Below, piece after piece: positions 1-7,544 of a stretch of 64,000 bases of DNA (positions are counted from its first letter, which is position 1; each line of letters starts with the position of its first letter). A program made the translations under genes and the position numbers. A model generated the notes under the pieces. It searched no databases. It was not told the origin of the DNA and saw only the letters and a list, made by a program, of their open reading frames with translations. This stretch comes from Candidatus Dormiibacter inghamiae (GTDB lineage Bacteria > Chloroflexota > Dormibacteria > Dormibacterales > Dormibacteraceae): positions 60,092 to 124,091 of the forward strand of contig JAEKNQ010000033.1 in NCBI GenBank assembly GCA_016464825.1, read 5' to 3'.

Positions 1-606
1 CGCGCAGCAGAGCAGCAGCTCGGTGGCCACGGGGCCCGTAGTCGTCTCCACCTGCCGCACCCGGCCGCCGTTGTGGCTGACGCCTGTGAGGGCCACGCCC
101 TCCTCCAACCTGGCGCCGAGGCGGCGGGCCGCGGAGACATAGCCCTGGGTGACGCCTGCCGGGCTGGCCAGGCCGTCGCTGGGACAGAACGTACCGCCCA
201 GCACGTCCTCCACATTGAGCGCAGGAGAGAGCCGCTGGATCTCTTCCGGATCCACCCAGCGTGCCTCAGTCACGCCCTCGGCGTGCCAGAGGCGCAGCTG
301 GGCGCGGAGGTCGGCTACCTGGGCCGGCTCGGTCAGCACGAACAGGTAGCCCACCTGGCGGAGCTCGGGGTCCATGCCGGTCTCCACTTCAAACTCCTGG
401 AGCAGGCGGAGCGAGACCTTCTGCAAACGCACGTTGGCAGCGTGCGAGAACATCTGCCGCACTCCGCCGGCGCATTTGCCGGTCGACTCAGCCCCGAGCT
501 GACCGCGCTCCAAGAGGAGCACGTCTGCTCCCCGACGACCCAGCTGGTAAGCCAGAGCGCAGCCGACGACGCCGCCGCCGGCGATGACTACCTCAGCGGT
601 GCGCAA
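1..606 (-). CDS. FAD-dependent oxidoreductase, DAO family (C-terminus beyond window)
   Basis: The minus strand reads from a TTG at 606 through about 202 codons to the window edge without a stop. The N-terminus has a Rossmann dinucleotide motif (VVIAGGGVVGCALAYQLG), followed by LLERG and a segment resembling sarcosine or glycine oxidases and D-amino-acid dehydrogenases (ESTGKCAGGVRQ, then a VGYLFVLTE stretch). A soluble flavoprotein oxidising an amine or amino acid is expected; the substrate cannot be read. The start lies inside the last codons of the upstream agmatinase-family gene (14-nt overlap), so the two are probably translationally coupled in the cvpA-MFS-agmatinase unit. No better in-frame start was found just upstream. 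The missing C-terminus prevents a firmer assignment. Confidence 0.75.
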   Translation of the reverse strand, partial: MRTAEVVIAGGGVVGCALAYQLGRRGADVLLLERGQLGAESTGKCAGGVRQMFSHAANVRLQKVSLRLLQEFEVETGMDPELRQVGYLFVLTEPAQVADLRAQLRLWHAEGVTEARWVDPEEIQRLSPALNVEDVLGGTFCPSDGLASPAGVTQGYVSAARRLGARLEEGVALTGVSHNGGRVRQVETTTGPVATELLLCCA

Positions 607-1480
607 CCGCGCTCCAGGTTTCGAAGAGAACCTTGAGCGCCGCGAGGCCTGTCACATCGGCGTGATCGAGATTCGGCGAGATCTCGCAGATGTCCAGCCC
701 GACGAGCCGGCAGCGCCGATTTGCCTCGGCCAGCAGGTCCAGCACCTGTCGCGTGGTCCAGCCGCCGGCCGAGGCGATCTCGGTTCCTGGCGCATAGGCT
801 GGGTCGAGCACGTCGATGTCCAGCGAGACATGCACAGGCCGGTCCCCCAGCGCGTCCAGCACTCGCTTGCCGGCGGTGGCGAAATCGCTGGCGAAGTCGA
901 CTGTCGGGACCATCACCAGCCCTTGTTCACGCACGTACTCCAGCTCGTCCGCGTCGATGTCGCGGCAGCCTGCCAGGGCGACGCGCCGGGGCTCCAAACC
1001 GGCCACCTCGAGAGCCCGCCGGAGCGCGCAGCCACAGGTCCAGCGACCGCCTCGGGAGGCATCGCAAAGGTCGGGATGAGCGTCGACCCAGAGCACTGCC
1101 AGCTCGGGATGGCGGCGGGCTTGAGCAGCGAGGATGGGGATTGCGCAGCAGTGGTCGCCGCCCAGGACTGTCAGGAAAGCGTCGTTTGGGACTGTCGCCA
1201 GACGTTCAGCGGCAGCCTGCCAGCCGGTCTCGACAGCCTCCCCCAGGCTCAAGTCGCCCAGGTCAAAGATGCTGAGCCGATCGAGTCCCCGGCCGCGCTC
1301 GTCCACCGCCGGCATGACGGGCGACAGCCGACGGATGGCGACCGGCGCTTCGGCGGCGCCTCGCCGGTAGACAGCTGAGCCGTCGTAGGCAAGGCCGGCC
1401 AGCACTATGCGAGCGGATTCCAATGGAGCTTCCGGGATGCCCCCCCAGGCCTTCAGGCCCACCAGATTCATGGAGGTCAT
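593..1480 (-). CDS. Arginase/agmatinase family ureohydrolase
   Basis: This 295-residue protein has the metal-binding signatures of the ureohydrolase fold: GGDH (107-110), DAHPD (133-137) and SLDIDVLDP (219-227). Together these supply the His and Asp ligands of the binuclear Mn centre. Family members hydrolyse guanidino compounds such as arginine, agmatine, guanidinobutyrate or formiminoglutamate, releasing urea or formamide. The ATG at 1478-1480 overlaps the TGA of the preceding transporter gene (ATGA), which decides the start; the frame stays open further upstream, but that part lies inside the transporter gene. Placement between an MFS carrier and a DAO-type amine oxidase suggests uptake and breakdown of a guanidino or amino compound. 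The exact substrate is not determinable from motifs. Confidence 0.85.
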   Translation of the reverse strand: MTSMNLVGLKAWGGIPEAPLESARIVLAGLAYDGSAVYRRGAAEAPVAIRRLSPVMPAVDERGRGLDRLSIFDLGDLSLGEAVETGWQAAAERLATVPNDAFLTVLGGDHCCAIPILAAQARRHPELAVLWVDAHPDLCDASRGGRWTCGCALRRALEVAGLEPRRVALAGCRDIDADELEYVREQGLVMVPTVDFASDFATAGKRVLDALGDRPVHVSLDIDVLDPAYAPGTEIASAGGWTTRQVLDLLAEANRRCRLVGLDICEISPNLDHADVTGLAALKVLFETWSAVAHR

Positions 1481-2853
1481 GGGTGGTGCCCCCGCTGCAC
1501 CGGCAGTACCAAGAGTGAACCCACCAGGATCCAGGCTAACAGCAGCGCGAACACCACCGGATAGCCGCCTGGCAAATTCAGAAGCTGGCCGCGGGCATTG
1601 AAGTGGTCGAGCAGCAAGCCCGCCACGAAGCGCGCGATCACACCCGAACCGGCGGTGGCGATGTTGGAGAAGCCGAAGAACAATCCGGCGTGCTCGATCG
1701 GAATCACATCGGTGATGTAAGCCCAATCGACTGACATGAAGGCGCCGAAGCCCAGGCCCAGCAGCACGCCGGCGAGCAGGGTCTGAGCGGCCAGAGGCGG
1801 CAAAGCGAGGAGTTCCGCCAGCCGGTTGAGCAGTTGCTCGGGCAGCCACCGGTAGCCACTGAAGAGGAGCACTGAGACGCCTGCCGCTGCAAGCAGTCCG
1901 CCCAGTACGATCAGCGGCTTGCGGCCTATGCGGTCGGAGAGCCGTGCCGCCGGCCAGGTGACCAGCACGGCGATCAGGATCACAGCTCCGACGAGACCTG
2001 TGGTGGCTCCTGTCGCGGCTCTCGTCGAACCGTGAAAGTAGGTGTCGCTGAAGTAATAGAGGACGAAGCTCTGGATCCCTACCACCCCCATCAGGATGAG
2101 CAGGCGGGAAGCCATGAGCCAGAGGAAGTCGGGATGATCGAGCGGGGTCAGGAAGGTTGACCTGACCACGCCCAGGAACGGGCCGACGCCACCCGGCCGC
2201 AGTGGCCGGACAGGCTCCTTAACCCCCCAGACCGTCGCCAGGCAGCCCAGAGCCAGGAGCGCCATGATGCTGGCAACTGCTGCCGGCCGGCCGGCGGCTG
2301 CCAGGATCAGGCCGCCACCCACTGTGCCGCTCAAGATGCCGAGCAGGTTGGCCAGGCCGTAGAAGCCGCTGGCCGTCCCCCGCTGCTCTTCCGGAACTAT
2401 GTCAGGCGCGAGCCCCTGGTAGGGCCCCTGGGCAGTGTTGGAGCTGAACTGCAGAAATGTGTAGGCGACGACAAGGGGCCAGAAGCTGCCGGCCAGGGCG
2501 AGTCCCACCAGGAAGAGCAGATCGGCCGCCGTCCCACCCACCAGATAGGGTCGCCGCCTTCCCCACCGCGTGTGTGTGCGGTCGGATAGGGTGCCCGCGA
2601 CAGGCTGCCAGACGATCGCGATCACCGTCCCGATGCCCTCCAGCACGCTGAGCCCAGTGCCCTTGGCGGCGCCGCCGACCAGGCGCTCGACGACATCCGG
2701 CAGGATCAGCGTGCCCAGGCTTTGCCAGAGATAGCCGATCGCCACCCAGTACGCGACGAGAGCCAGGAACTGAGGGCGCGAGAGCTTGGCCGCGGGCGCC
2801 GCCGGCGCCAGCGTGAGCACAGCCGGCGCTGCGGCGGCGGGCGGCGCGCTCAC
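1477..2853 (-). CDS. MFS transporter, SLC45/GPH-like
   Basis: This 458-residue polytopic membrane protein has an Ala/Pro-rich N-terminal tail and about 12 hydrophobic segments. The loop after the second helix pair carries SDRTHTRWGRRRPYLVGG, the charged cytoplasmic motif typical of SLC45 sucrose/H+ symporters and glycoside-pentoside-hexuronide carriers. A second related loop (RLSDRIGRKPLIVLGG) follows mid-protein. It probably imports a small solute with protons. The GTG start overlaps the TAG stop of the cvpA gene by one base, and its own TGA overlaps the next ATG, so it is the second gene of a tightly coupled operon. Neighbours acting on guanidino or amino compounds leave open a non-sugar substrate. 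Confidence 0.8.
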   Translation of the reverse strand: MSAPPAAAAPAVLTLAPAAPAAKLSRPQFLALVAYWVAIGYLWQSLGTLILPDVVERLVGGAAKGTGLSVLEGIGTVIAIVWQPVAGTLSDRTHTRWGRRRPYLVGGTAADLLFLVGLALAGSFWPLVVAYTFLQFSSNTAQGPYQGLAPDIVPEEQRGTASGFYGLANLLGILSGTVGGGLILAAAGRPAAVASIMALLALGCLATVWGVKEPVRPLRPGGVGPFLGVVRSTFLTPLDHPDFLWLMASRLLILMGVVGIQSFVLYYFSDTYFHGSTRAATGATTGLVGAVILIAVLVTWPAARLSDRIGRKPLIVLGGLLAAAGVSVLLFSGYRWLPEQLLNRLAELLALPPLAAQTLLAGVLLGLGFGAFMSVDWAYITDVIPIEHAGLFFGFSNIATAGSGVIARFVAGLLLDHFNARGQLLNLPGGYPVVFALLLAWILVGSLLVLPVQRGHHP

Positions 2854-3569
2854 TATTTTGTGGGCGTCGGGCTGGGCCTGGCAACAGGCGCCGGCGTCGG
2901 CAGGTCGCGGCTCGTCGCATGGCCGAGGACCGGCACCTTCGAACCGATCCTCAGCACCAGGGGGGCCAGCCGGGAGCCCGTCAGCTGCGGTTCGAGAAAG
3001 TCGTGACTTACCGTCTGCAGCTGGCCCAGCAGCGGCGTCTCAGAGAGCTGCGCGCTCTTGTTCTTCTGCGCCTGCGTCTCCAGCTTGTGCACATCGCCGA
3101 TCGGCATCAACGCGGCGGTGATCGGGTTGGCGGCAAGCTGTCTTTTCAGCGACTCCACCTGGGCATAGGTGACCACCGCCGCCCCCGCTGTGGCCCGAAA
3201 AGCGTTGTTGAAGGCCAGTAGCGCTGAGAGGAGGAAGTAGCAGAAGAGGATGGCGACAAAGCCGTGCAGCGCCAGGCCCAGCAACCCATCGACTCCCTGG
3301 ACGACAGGCATGCGGTGGATGATGCCGCCCAACCGACCGCCCAAGTAGCCCATGAAGATGGTGACCGCCAGCCCCACAACGAAGAGGAAGTAGCCATTCA
3401 GGTGGAAGGCCCGCTCCAGGACGCCGGCAAAGCCCTCCCCGTTGCCGAGCAGGAAAAGTGCTGTGCCGAGGAAGAACAGCTCGGCCAGTAGCGGCTGAAC
3501 CAGGCCCTTCTTGTAGCCGATCACCACCGCCACCAGGATGATGACGGCGAAGAGGATGTCTAAGACCAC
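2853..3569 (-). CDS. CvpA family membrane protein
   Basis: This 238-residue protein opens with a hydrophobic segment and the CvpA-type motif [15 protein letters not shown]. Further hydrophobic segments follow near residues 30-45, 60-80 and 100-125, then a soluble tail ending in a Pro/Thr-rich stretch. CvpA homologues are small inner-membrane proteins linked to colicin V production and envelope stress; the biochemical role is unknown. It is the first gene of the cvpA-MFS-agmatinase-oxidoreductase unit and is divergent from parA. The GTG start at 3567-3569 is preceded by TAAACT eight bases upstream and has no Shine-Dalgarno sequence, suggesting a leaderless message. Confidence 0.75.
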   Translation of the reverse strand: MVLDILFAVIILVAVVIGYKKGLVQPLLAELFFLGTALFLLGNGEGFAGVLERAFHLNGYFLFVVGLAVTIFMGYLGGRLGGIIHRMPVVQGVDGLLGLALHGFVAILFCYFLLSALLAFNNAFRATAGAAVVTYAQVESLKRQLAANPITAALMPIGDVHKLETQAQKNKSAQLSETPLLGQLQTVSHDFLEPQLTGSRLAPLVLRIGSKVPVLGHATSRDLPTPAPVARPSPTPTK

Positions 3570-3577
3570 CGGCGCGG

Positions 3578-3583
3578 AGTTTA
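3578..3583 (-). promoter_or_regulatory. Leaderless-type -10 box of cvpA
   Basis: On the minus strand TAAACT ends 8 nt before the GTG start of cvpA. No purine-rich ribosome site lies between, so transcription would begin at or next to the start codon. Confidence 0.45.
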
Positions 3584-3761
3584 TCGACAGCCGGAAGTGG
3601 AAGCGGGGCCTCCTCCACTAGCGGGCCGCCGGTGCGTGGCCGGGCGCTCATCCGTGGCGTCTCGGGTTTGCGCCCGGATGACCTCCTGCCTATTGAAGTG
3701 CAAGGATAGAGTTGGCGCGCCGGCCCCGTTCCTTGTTGCCGGCAGTGGTCGGGAAGGCAAG

Positions 3762-4577
3762 ATGCGAGTAAACTCGGACCACCCCTTGGCGCACACCATC
3801 GCTATAGCCAACCAAAAAGGCGGGGTTGGCAAGACCACCACAGCGGTGAACCTCGGCGCCGCTCTCGCCGAGAAAGGTCAGCGTGTCCTTCTGGTGGACC
3901 TCGATCCGCAGGCGCACCTGACCATCAACATGGGTGTCAAGCTGCCCGACGAGCTGGAGAAGACAGTTTATGAACTGCTCGTCGATCCCTCGGTGGGATT
4001 CAGCGAAGTGGTCCTCGAGAATGCCCTGGCGGGGCTTCACTACCTGCCTTCCAACATCGAACTGTCGGGCGCCGAGACGCAGCTCCTGCAGGAGATCGGG
4101 CGAGAGGGCATTCTGAATGAGAAGCTCGCTCCCGTCCAGCGGCGCTACGACTACATAGTCATCGACTGCCCGCCCGCCCTAAGCCTCATCACCATCAACG
4201 CCTTTGTGGCCGCTGATGACGTGATCATCCCGCTCCAGTGCGAGTACTTCGGCATGAAGGGCATGCAGCAGCTGCAGCGGACGGTCGACCGTGTGCGGGC
4301 CAAGCTCAACCCGCGGCTGCGCGTCGCCGGTATCCTGCCCACCATCTACAAAGCTCGCACACTGCACTCGCAGGAGGTGCTGCAGTTGGTGCGCGACCAC
4401 TACGGGGATTTGGTCTACGACTTTGCAATTCGCGATTCCATCCGCTTCGCGGAGTCGCCCCTCGCTGCAGCGTCGATCCTGACCTACGCCGGGAACTCCG
4501 ATGGTGCTCGCGCCTACCGCCTGCTGGCCGACCAGGTCATGTCCGGCAAGCAGGCAGGGCAGAGGAAAACGTCATGA
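3762..4577 (+). CDS. parA: ParA/Soj family partitioning ATPase
   Basis: This 271-residue ATPase has the deviant Walker A KGGVGKTT (residues 19-26) with signature Lys, a Walker A' region VLLVDLDPQ (42-50), and Walker [14 protein letters not shown]. These define the Soj/ParA chromosome and plasmid partition family, which forms ATP-dependent dimers on the nucleoid and positions cargo. The ATG at 3762 follows GGGAAGG and matches the family N-terminus; an open frame reaches further upstream but encodes no family sequence. The downstream partner is not a ParB: the stop overlaps the ATG of a 95-residue gene. It could serve chromosome segregation or position another cargo, as orphan ParAs do. Confidence 0.9.
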   Translation: MRVNSDHPLAHTIAIANQKGGVGKTTTAVNLGAALAEKGQRVLLVDLDPQAHLTINMGVKLPDELEKTVYELLVDPSVGFSEVVLENALAGLHYLPSNIELSGAETQLLQEIGREGILNEKLAPVQRRYDYIVIDCPPALSLITINAFVAADDVIIPLQCEYFGMKGMQQLQRTVDRVRAKLNPRLRVAGILPTIYKARTLHSQEVLQLVRDHYGDLVYDFAIRDSIRFAESPLAAASILTYAGNSDGARAYRLLADQVMSGKQAGQRKTS

Positions 4578-4861
4578 GCAAGTTCAAGCGTGTCTCACTA
4601 TCCGGCTCCGAGGAGCTCTTCCGGCCGACTCGGCCGCGGGTGGTGGAGGCGACCGAGGACACCATCACCGAGGTCGTGGAGCGGCCGGCCAAGGACCGCC
4701 ACTCCCGGCACCTGCATCTGGCGGCCGATGAGGTGCAGCTCCTCCTGGATGCCATCCAAGCCGCGAAGTACCCGGAGCGGGCGAAGCCGAAGCTTCCGCT
4801 CGAGAAGTTCGAGCGCTACGACCAGCTTCGCGACAAGCTCCAAGCCGCCCCTCCCGAGTAA
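4574..4861 (+). CDS. Small protein translationally coupled to ParA
   Basis: This 95-residue hydrophilic protein begins at an ATG overlapping the parA stop (ATGA). I do not recognise a family. It has a basic N-terminus ([20 protein letters not shown]), a Thr/Glu-rich acidic stretch ([20 protein letters not shown]) and a C-terminal half likely to be helical ([22 protein letters not shown]). There is no CTPase/ParB box and no HTH that I can see. By position it is the obvious candidate for the ParA partner that stimulates ATP hydrolysis or links ParA to its cargo; a basic N-terminal peptide is how many ParA partners act. That role is inference only. Confidence 0.75.
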   Translation: MSKFKRVSLSGSEELFRPTRPRVVEATEDTITEVVERPAKDRHSRHLHLAADEVQLLLDAIQAAKYPERAKPKLPLEKFERYDQLRDKLQAAPPE

Positions 4862-4891
4862 GGCCGTCGGCACGCGACAAAGCGTGAACTC

Positions 4892-5254
4892 ATGAGGCAG
4901 CGGGCCGATTTCGAGGCCTGGCTGCAGGCGTATACCGCCGCCTGGGACAGTAATAACAGGAACGAGATCGGGGCTCTGTTCACCGAGGACGCGGAGTACT
5001 ACACGGCGCCCTTTCGGCAACCCTGGCGCGGGCGCAACGAGATCGTCGAGGGCTGGCTCCAACGCAGGGATGAGCCGGGCGACCACAGTTTCCGGCATGA
5101 GCTGATCGCGGTCGACGGTGACCTGGGTGTCGTCCGCGGGTGGACACAGTACAAGGACGCCGAGGCCACCCGCTTCAGCAACCTGTGGCTCATCCGCTTG
5201 AACGGTGACAGCCAGGCGTCGTCCTTCGTCGAGTGGTGGATGCAGGAAACCTAA
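4892..5254 (+). CDS. SnoaL/NTF2-like protein
   Basis: This 120-residue protein has the alpha-plus-beta cone signature of NTF2-like proteins: an N-terminal helix (FEAWLQAYTAAWDSNNRNEI), GALFTEDAEYYTAPFRQPWRGRNEI, and late strands ending in FVEWWMQET. Many such proteins are small hydrolases, isomerases or ligand-binding domains, and nothing here fixes a reaction. It starts 30 bases after the ParA-partner gene and could be the third gene of that transcript. No strong Shine-Dalgarno sequence precedes the ATG. Length is normal for a single SnoaL_3/4 domain. Confidence 0.75.
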   Translation: MRQRADFEAWLQAYTAAWDSNNRNEIGALFTEDAEYYTAPFRQPWRGRNEIVEGWLQRRDEPGDHSFRHELIAVDGDLGVVRGWTQYKDAEATRFSNLWLIRLNGDSQASSFVEWWMQET

Positions 5255-5339
5255 GTGCCTACCACCTTCTAGGCTCCGGTTCGTGTCGCGGCCAGTGGTG
5301 ACCGCTGCCCGGAGAGTCACTGCGCCGAGGAGGCCCTTG

Positions 5340-5370
5340 GCTCCATGTGCTATCATGTAGCACATGGAGC
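5340..5370 (+). promoter_or_regulatory. Palindromic operator and promoter of the toxin-antitoxin pair
   Basis: A perfect inverted repeat with 13-base arms (GCTCCATGTGCTA at 5340-5352, its complement at 5358-5370) surrounds TCATG. The antitoxin ATG (5364-5366) lies inside the right arm. TATCAT at 5351-5356 ends 7 nt before that ATG, so promoter, operator and start codon coincide. This fits autoregulation by the antitoxin or TA complex of a leaderless message. Confidence 0.75.
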
Positions 5371-5627
5371 AGGTTGGGGTCCGAGCGTTACGCCAGAACG
5401 CAAGCCGTTTGCTGGCTCGGGTCAAAGCGGGAGAGTCGCTGGAGATCACGGAGAGGGGACGTCCGGTCGCCAGGCTCGTGCCGACCCCGCGCGACATACT
5501 GGCCGAGCTCTACGAAGCAGGCCATCTGGGCCGAGGACATGGAAGCCTGTCGGATCTGCCCCCGCCACAGGACTACGGCGCCAGTCTTTCCGACATCCTC
5601 CAAGACCTTCGCCGCGAAGAGCGCTGA
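5364..5627 (+). CDS. Phd/YefM family antitoxin
   Basis: This 87-residue protein has the Phd/YefM N-terminus MEQVGVRALRQNASRLLARVKAGESLEITERGRPVARLVP in separate readable motifs (VRALRQNASRLL, LEITERGRPVARLVP). This is the fold that dimerises and binds operator DNA. The C-terminal third (ASLSDILQDLRREER) is the expected flexible toxin-neutralising tail. It is the first gene of the pair; its stop overlaps the toxin ATG by one base (TGATG). A 13-bp-arm palindrome covers its start codon, consistent with self-repression. The type II classification is firm; the natural role (stress, element stabilisation) is not shown. Confidence 0.9.
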   Translation: MEQVGVRALRQNASRLLARVKAGESLEITERGRPVARLVPTPRDILAELYEAGHLGRGHGSLSDLPPPQDYGASLSDILQDLRREER

Positions 5628-6028
5628 TGCTCTATCTCGACTCCTCTGCAATTGTCAAGTTAGTACAGCAGGAACGCGAGTCAGCTACCTTGCTGGCCTA
5701 CCTTGAGCAGCACGCCGCTTCGGCGCTGCTGGCCAGCATGCTGGCTCGAGTAGAGGTGATGCGGGCGGCGTACTTCGCTGGTGCTGCTGCCGTTATCCGG
5801 GCAGCCAACGTCCTGGCCACATTCCAGCAGGTCGCCGTCCACCCGCAGCTCCTGGATGACGCCGGTAACCTTCTGCCAGGCAGGCTCCGCTCATTGGATG
5901 CCATCCACCTGGCGACGGCTCGCCTGTTTGCGGGGCAGCTGGTGGCCGTGATCACCTACGACCGCCGCTTGGCAGAAGGCGCAAGGACTCTGAATCTTCC
6001 TGTAGCAACACCGGGCTCAGTCGCTTAA
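5627..6028 (+). CDS. VapC-like PIN-domain toxin
   Basis: This 133-residue PIN-domain ribonuclease has the acidic metal-binding residues in order: Asp5 in MLYLDSSAIVKL, Glu in ARVEVMRA, Asp in RSLDAIHLATA and Asp in VITYDRRLAEGA. VapC toxins typically cleave tRNA or the 23S sarcin-ricin loop. The gene is coupled to the antitoxin by a one-base overlap. An open frame extends upstream, but it is antitoxin sequence read out of frame, so the ATG at 5627 is preferred. All catalytic acids are present, so the toxin looks intact. Confidence 0.9.
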   Translation: MLYLDSSAIVKLVQQERESATLLAYLEQHAASALLASMLARVEVMRAAYFAGAAAVIRAANVLATFQQVAVHPQLLDDAGNLLPGRLRSLDAIHLATARLFAGQLVAVITYDRRLAEGARTLNLPVATPGSVA

Positions 6029-6041
6029 TCGTTGGAGCTGG

Positions 6042-6155
6042 CTAGAGGCGGCGGCGGCCGGCCGACGCGCGGCTGCGCCGCCAGATGTAACCGGCCGTCC
6101 ACCAGAGCGACCAGGCCAACACCAAGAGGCCCATCAGGATTCCGATAACCCTCAT
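6042..6155 (-). CDS. Possible 37-aa single-pass membrane peptide
   Basis: A short minus-strand frame encodes a hydrophobic N-terminal helix (MRVIGILMGLLVLAWSLWW), then TAGYIW and a strongly basic tail (RRSRASAGRRR). This is the classic architecture of a small positive-inside single-pass membrane protein. It lies between the VapC gene and the divergent MBL gene, where nothing else is encoded. There is no clear Shine-Dalgarno sequence. Codon composition agrees with real coding, but the length is too short for certainty. Confidence 0.45.
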   Translation of the reverse strand: MRVIGILMGLLVLAWSLWWTAGYIWRRSRASAGRRRL

Positions 6156-6174
6156 TTAGGTATAGGTAAGGAAC

Positions 6175-6756
6175 ATGGCACGGCTCGGGATCCTCAAGGT
6201 GCAGGGCGAGAAGGAGGTCAACTGCTTCATTCTCACCTGTACGACAACCAGTGAGTCGGTGGTGATCGATCCTGTCGAGCCGGCCGAGAAAGTGCTGCAG
6301 CAGGTGGCCGGGCAGAAAGTTCGCTGGGTGCTTGCCACTCACGGTCATGCCGGTCACGTGGCCGGCAAGTCGGCTCTGCAGGAAGCCACGGGTGCTCAGG
6401 CCGGGATGCACATAGCCGACGCCAAGGCTTTTCTGCGCTCAGCGGATCGCTACCTGAGCGATGGGGACGAGTTGGAGTTCGGTCGTTTCCAGCTTCGTGT
6501 GCTCCACACCGCCGGCCACACACCCGGCAGTCTCTGCTTCTCGGTCGGCAACCATCTTTTCACCGGTGACACGCTGCTCGCCGGCGGGATCGGCGCGCAG
6601 CGCCCTGAGACAGACCTTCGCCAGCAGCTGTTCTCCATCCATTCCAGGGTGGCCGGGTTACCGCTCAACACGGCTATCTATCCCGGCCACGGCCCTGTCA
6701 CGAACCTTGAGGCGGAGCTGCGTTCCAACCCTGTGTTCCAGACGGTCCGCGGCTAG
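6175..6756 (+). CDS. Metallo-beta-lactamase-fold hydrolase with altered metal motif
   Basis: This 193-residue MBL-fold protein of the glyoxalase II/persulfide dioxygenase type has THGHAGH (55-61), HTAGHTPG with His115, FTGDTL with Asp132, and YPGHGPVTN with His172. The first motif should be HxHxDH. Here residue 60 is Gly (codon GGT) where Asp normally binds the second metal, while the other ligands are in place. The protein may therefore work with one metal or be catalytically altered. AAGGAAC precedes the ATG at a suitable distance. It is divergent from the small membrane peptide. Confidence 0.85.
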   Translation: MARLGILKVQGEKEVNCFILTCTTTSESVVIDPVEPAEKVLQQVAGQKVRWVLATHGHAGHVAGKSALQEATGAQAGMHIADAKAFLRSADRYLSDGDELEFGRFQLRVLHTAGHTPGSLCFSVGNHLFTGDTLLAGGIGAQRPETDLRQQLFSIHSRVAGLPLNTAIYPGHGPVTNLEAELRSNPVFQTVRG

Positions 6757-6759
6757 ATC

Positions 6760-7110
6760 TCAACCGGAGGAGATAACGCCTCCCGAGTCACCGCCCGAGT
6801 AGCCTGAGTCACCGCCCGAGTAAGAACCACCGGTGTCGCCGCCTGGCTGGGCGCTGCTGGGATCAACCGGCGCGTAGCCCCGGCTGTCGAAGTAACCGCC
6901 ACCGGAACCGCCGGCTGAGCCATGTTCGTGTCCGCCCGCACCGCCGCCATGGTGGTGACTCGCTCCTCCATCACAGTGCAGGGCTGGCTCACCGAAGGCG
7001 TCCTCTGTCAGGCCGGGCTCGATGCCGGTGATCGAATCGTCTCCCGAGCTGGTGTATGGGAGGTACTCCCTCTTACGGCGGCGGCGGCGCAACGCCCCAA
7101 ACACCTTCAC
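6760..7110 (-). CDS. Gly/Ser/His-rich hypothetical protein
   Basis: This frame of 116 residues from a GTG has a basic stretch (LRRRRRKREY), then a low-complexity tail rich in His, Gly and Ser (ASHHHGGGAGGHEHGSAGG and repeats of YSGGDSG). No family is recognised. In the same frame, without a start codon, the preceding codons read ATLLLVKVFGAL, a hydrophobic segment. In the next frame an ATG at about 7174 gives MSSLAVPVFFLLLLGP. A one-base shift would join these into one transmembrane helix plus basic anchor, so the gene may be frameshifted or mis-sequenced at about 7115-7125. His-rich tails can bind metals, but no role can be assigned. Confidence 0.45.
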   Translation of the reverse strand: MKVFGALRRRRRKREYLPYTSSGDDSITGIEPGLTEDAFGEPALHCDGGASHHHGGGAGGHEHGSAGGSGGGYFDSRGYAPVDPSSAQPGGDTGGSYSGGDSGYSGGDSGGVISSG

Positions 7111-7219
7111 CAGCAGTAGCGTTGCCGTCGGGGCCCAAGAGCAGGAGGAAGAAGACGGGTACGGCCAGGGACGACATCAGCCCGCTTCCTCCATCGCTTC
7201 AGGCCAGACCCAGCTGACC

Positions 7220-7480
7220 TCAGTCGACGTCTTCGCCTGACGTTTTCTCCCGGCCCTCGCGGCCGACCTCGGTGCTCTTGTCGGCGGCCTTACGGGCATT
7301 CTCGATCGGCTTCTTGACGAACTTGGTGAGCGCGTCAGGCGTCTTGTCGTCGGCTTTTCGCTCCGCCTTGTCGCTGCCACTGTCAATGCCGCCCTGAACC
7401 CTCCGCGAACGCCGGGGGGCCAGAAAGCCGACTGCCAGGAGCACCAGGCAGACGACGGTGATCACAGCTATCAAAACCAA
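7220..7480 (-). CDS. Small membrane protein with charged tail
   Basis: This 86-residue protein has an N-terminal transmembrane helix (VLIAVITVVCLVLLAVGFL), the basic stop-transfer APRRSRRV, and a long charged tail rich in Lys, Glu and Asp (KAERKADDKTPDALTKFVKKP). The helix-plus-APRRSRR layout recalls short proteins of unknown function in high-GC Gram-positives, but I cannot name the family with confidence. The start is a TTG at 7478-7480; another in-frame TTG lies two codons on. It is probably co-oriented with the His-rich gene downstream. Confidence 0.55.
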   Translation of the reverse strand: MVLIAVITVVCLVLLAVGFLAPRRSRRVQGGIDSGSDKAERKADDKTPDALTKFVKKPIENARKAADKSTEVGREGREKTSGEDVD

Positions 7481-7544
7481 GGTGCCTGGGATGCTACAGC
7501 TTCAGGGTGTCAACTGAGTGGCTCGCCGGCTGGGAACGCCGTGG

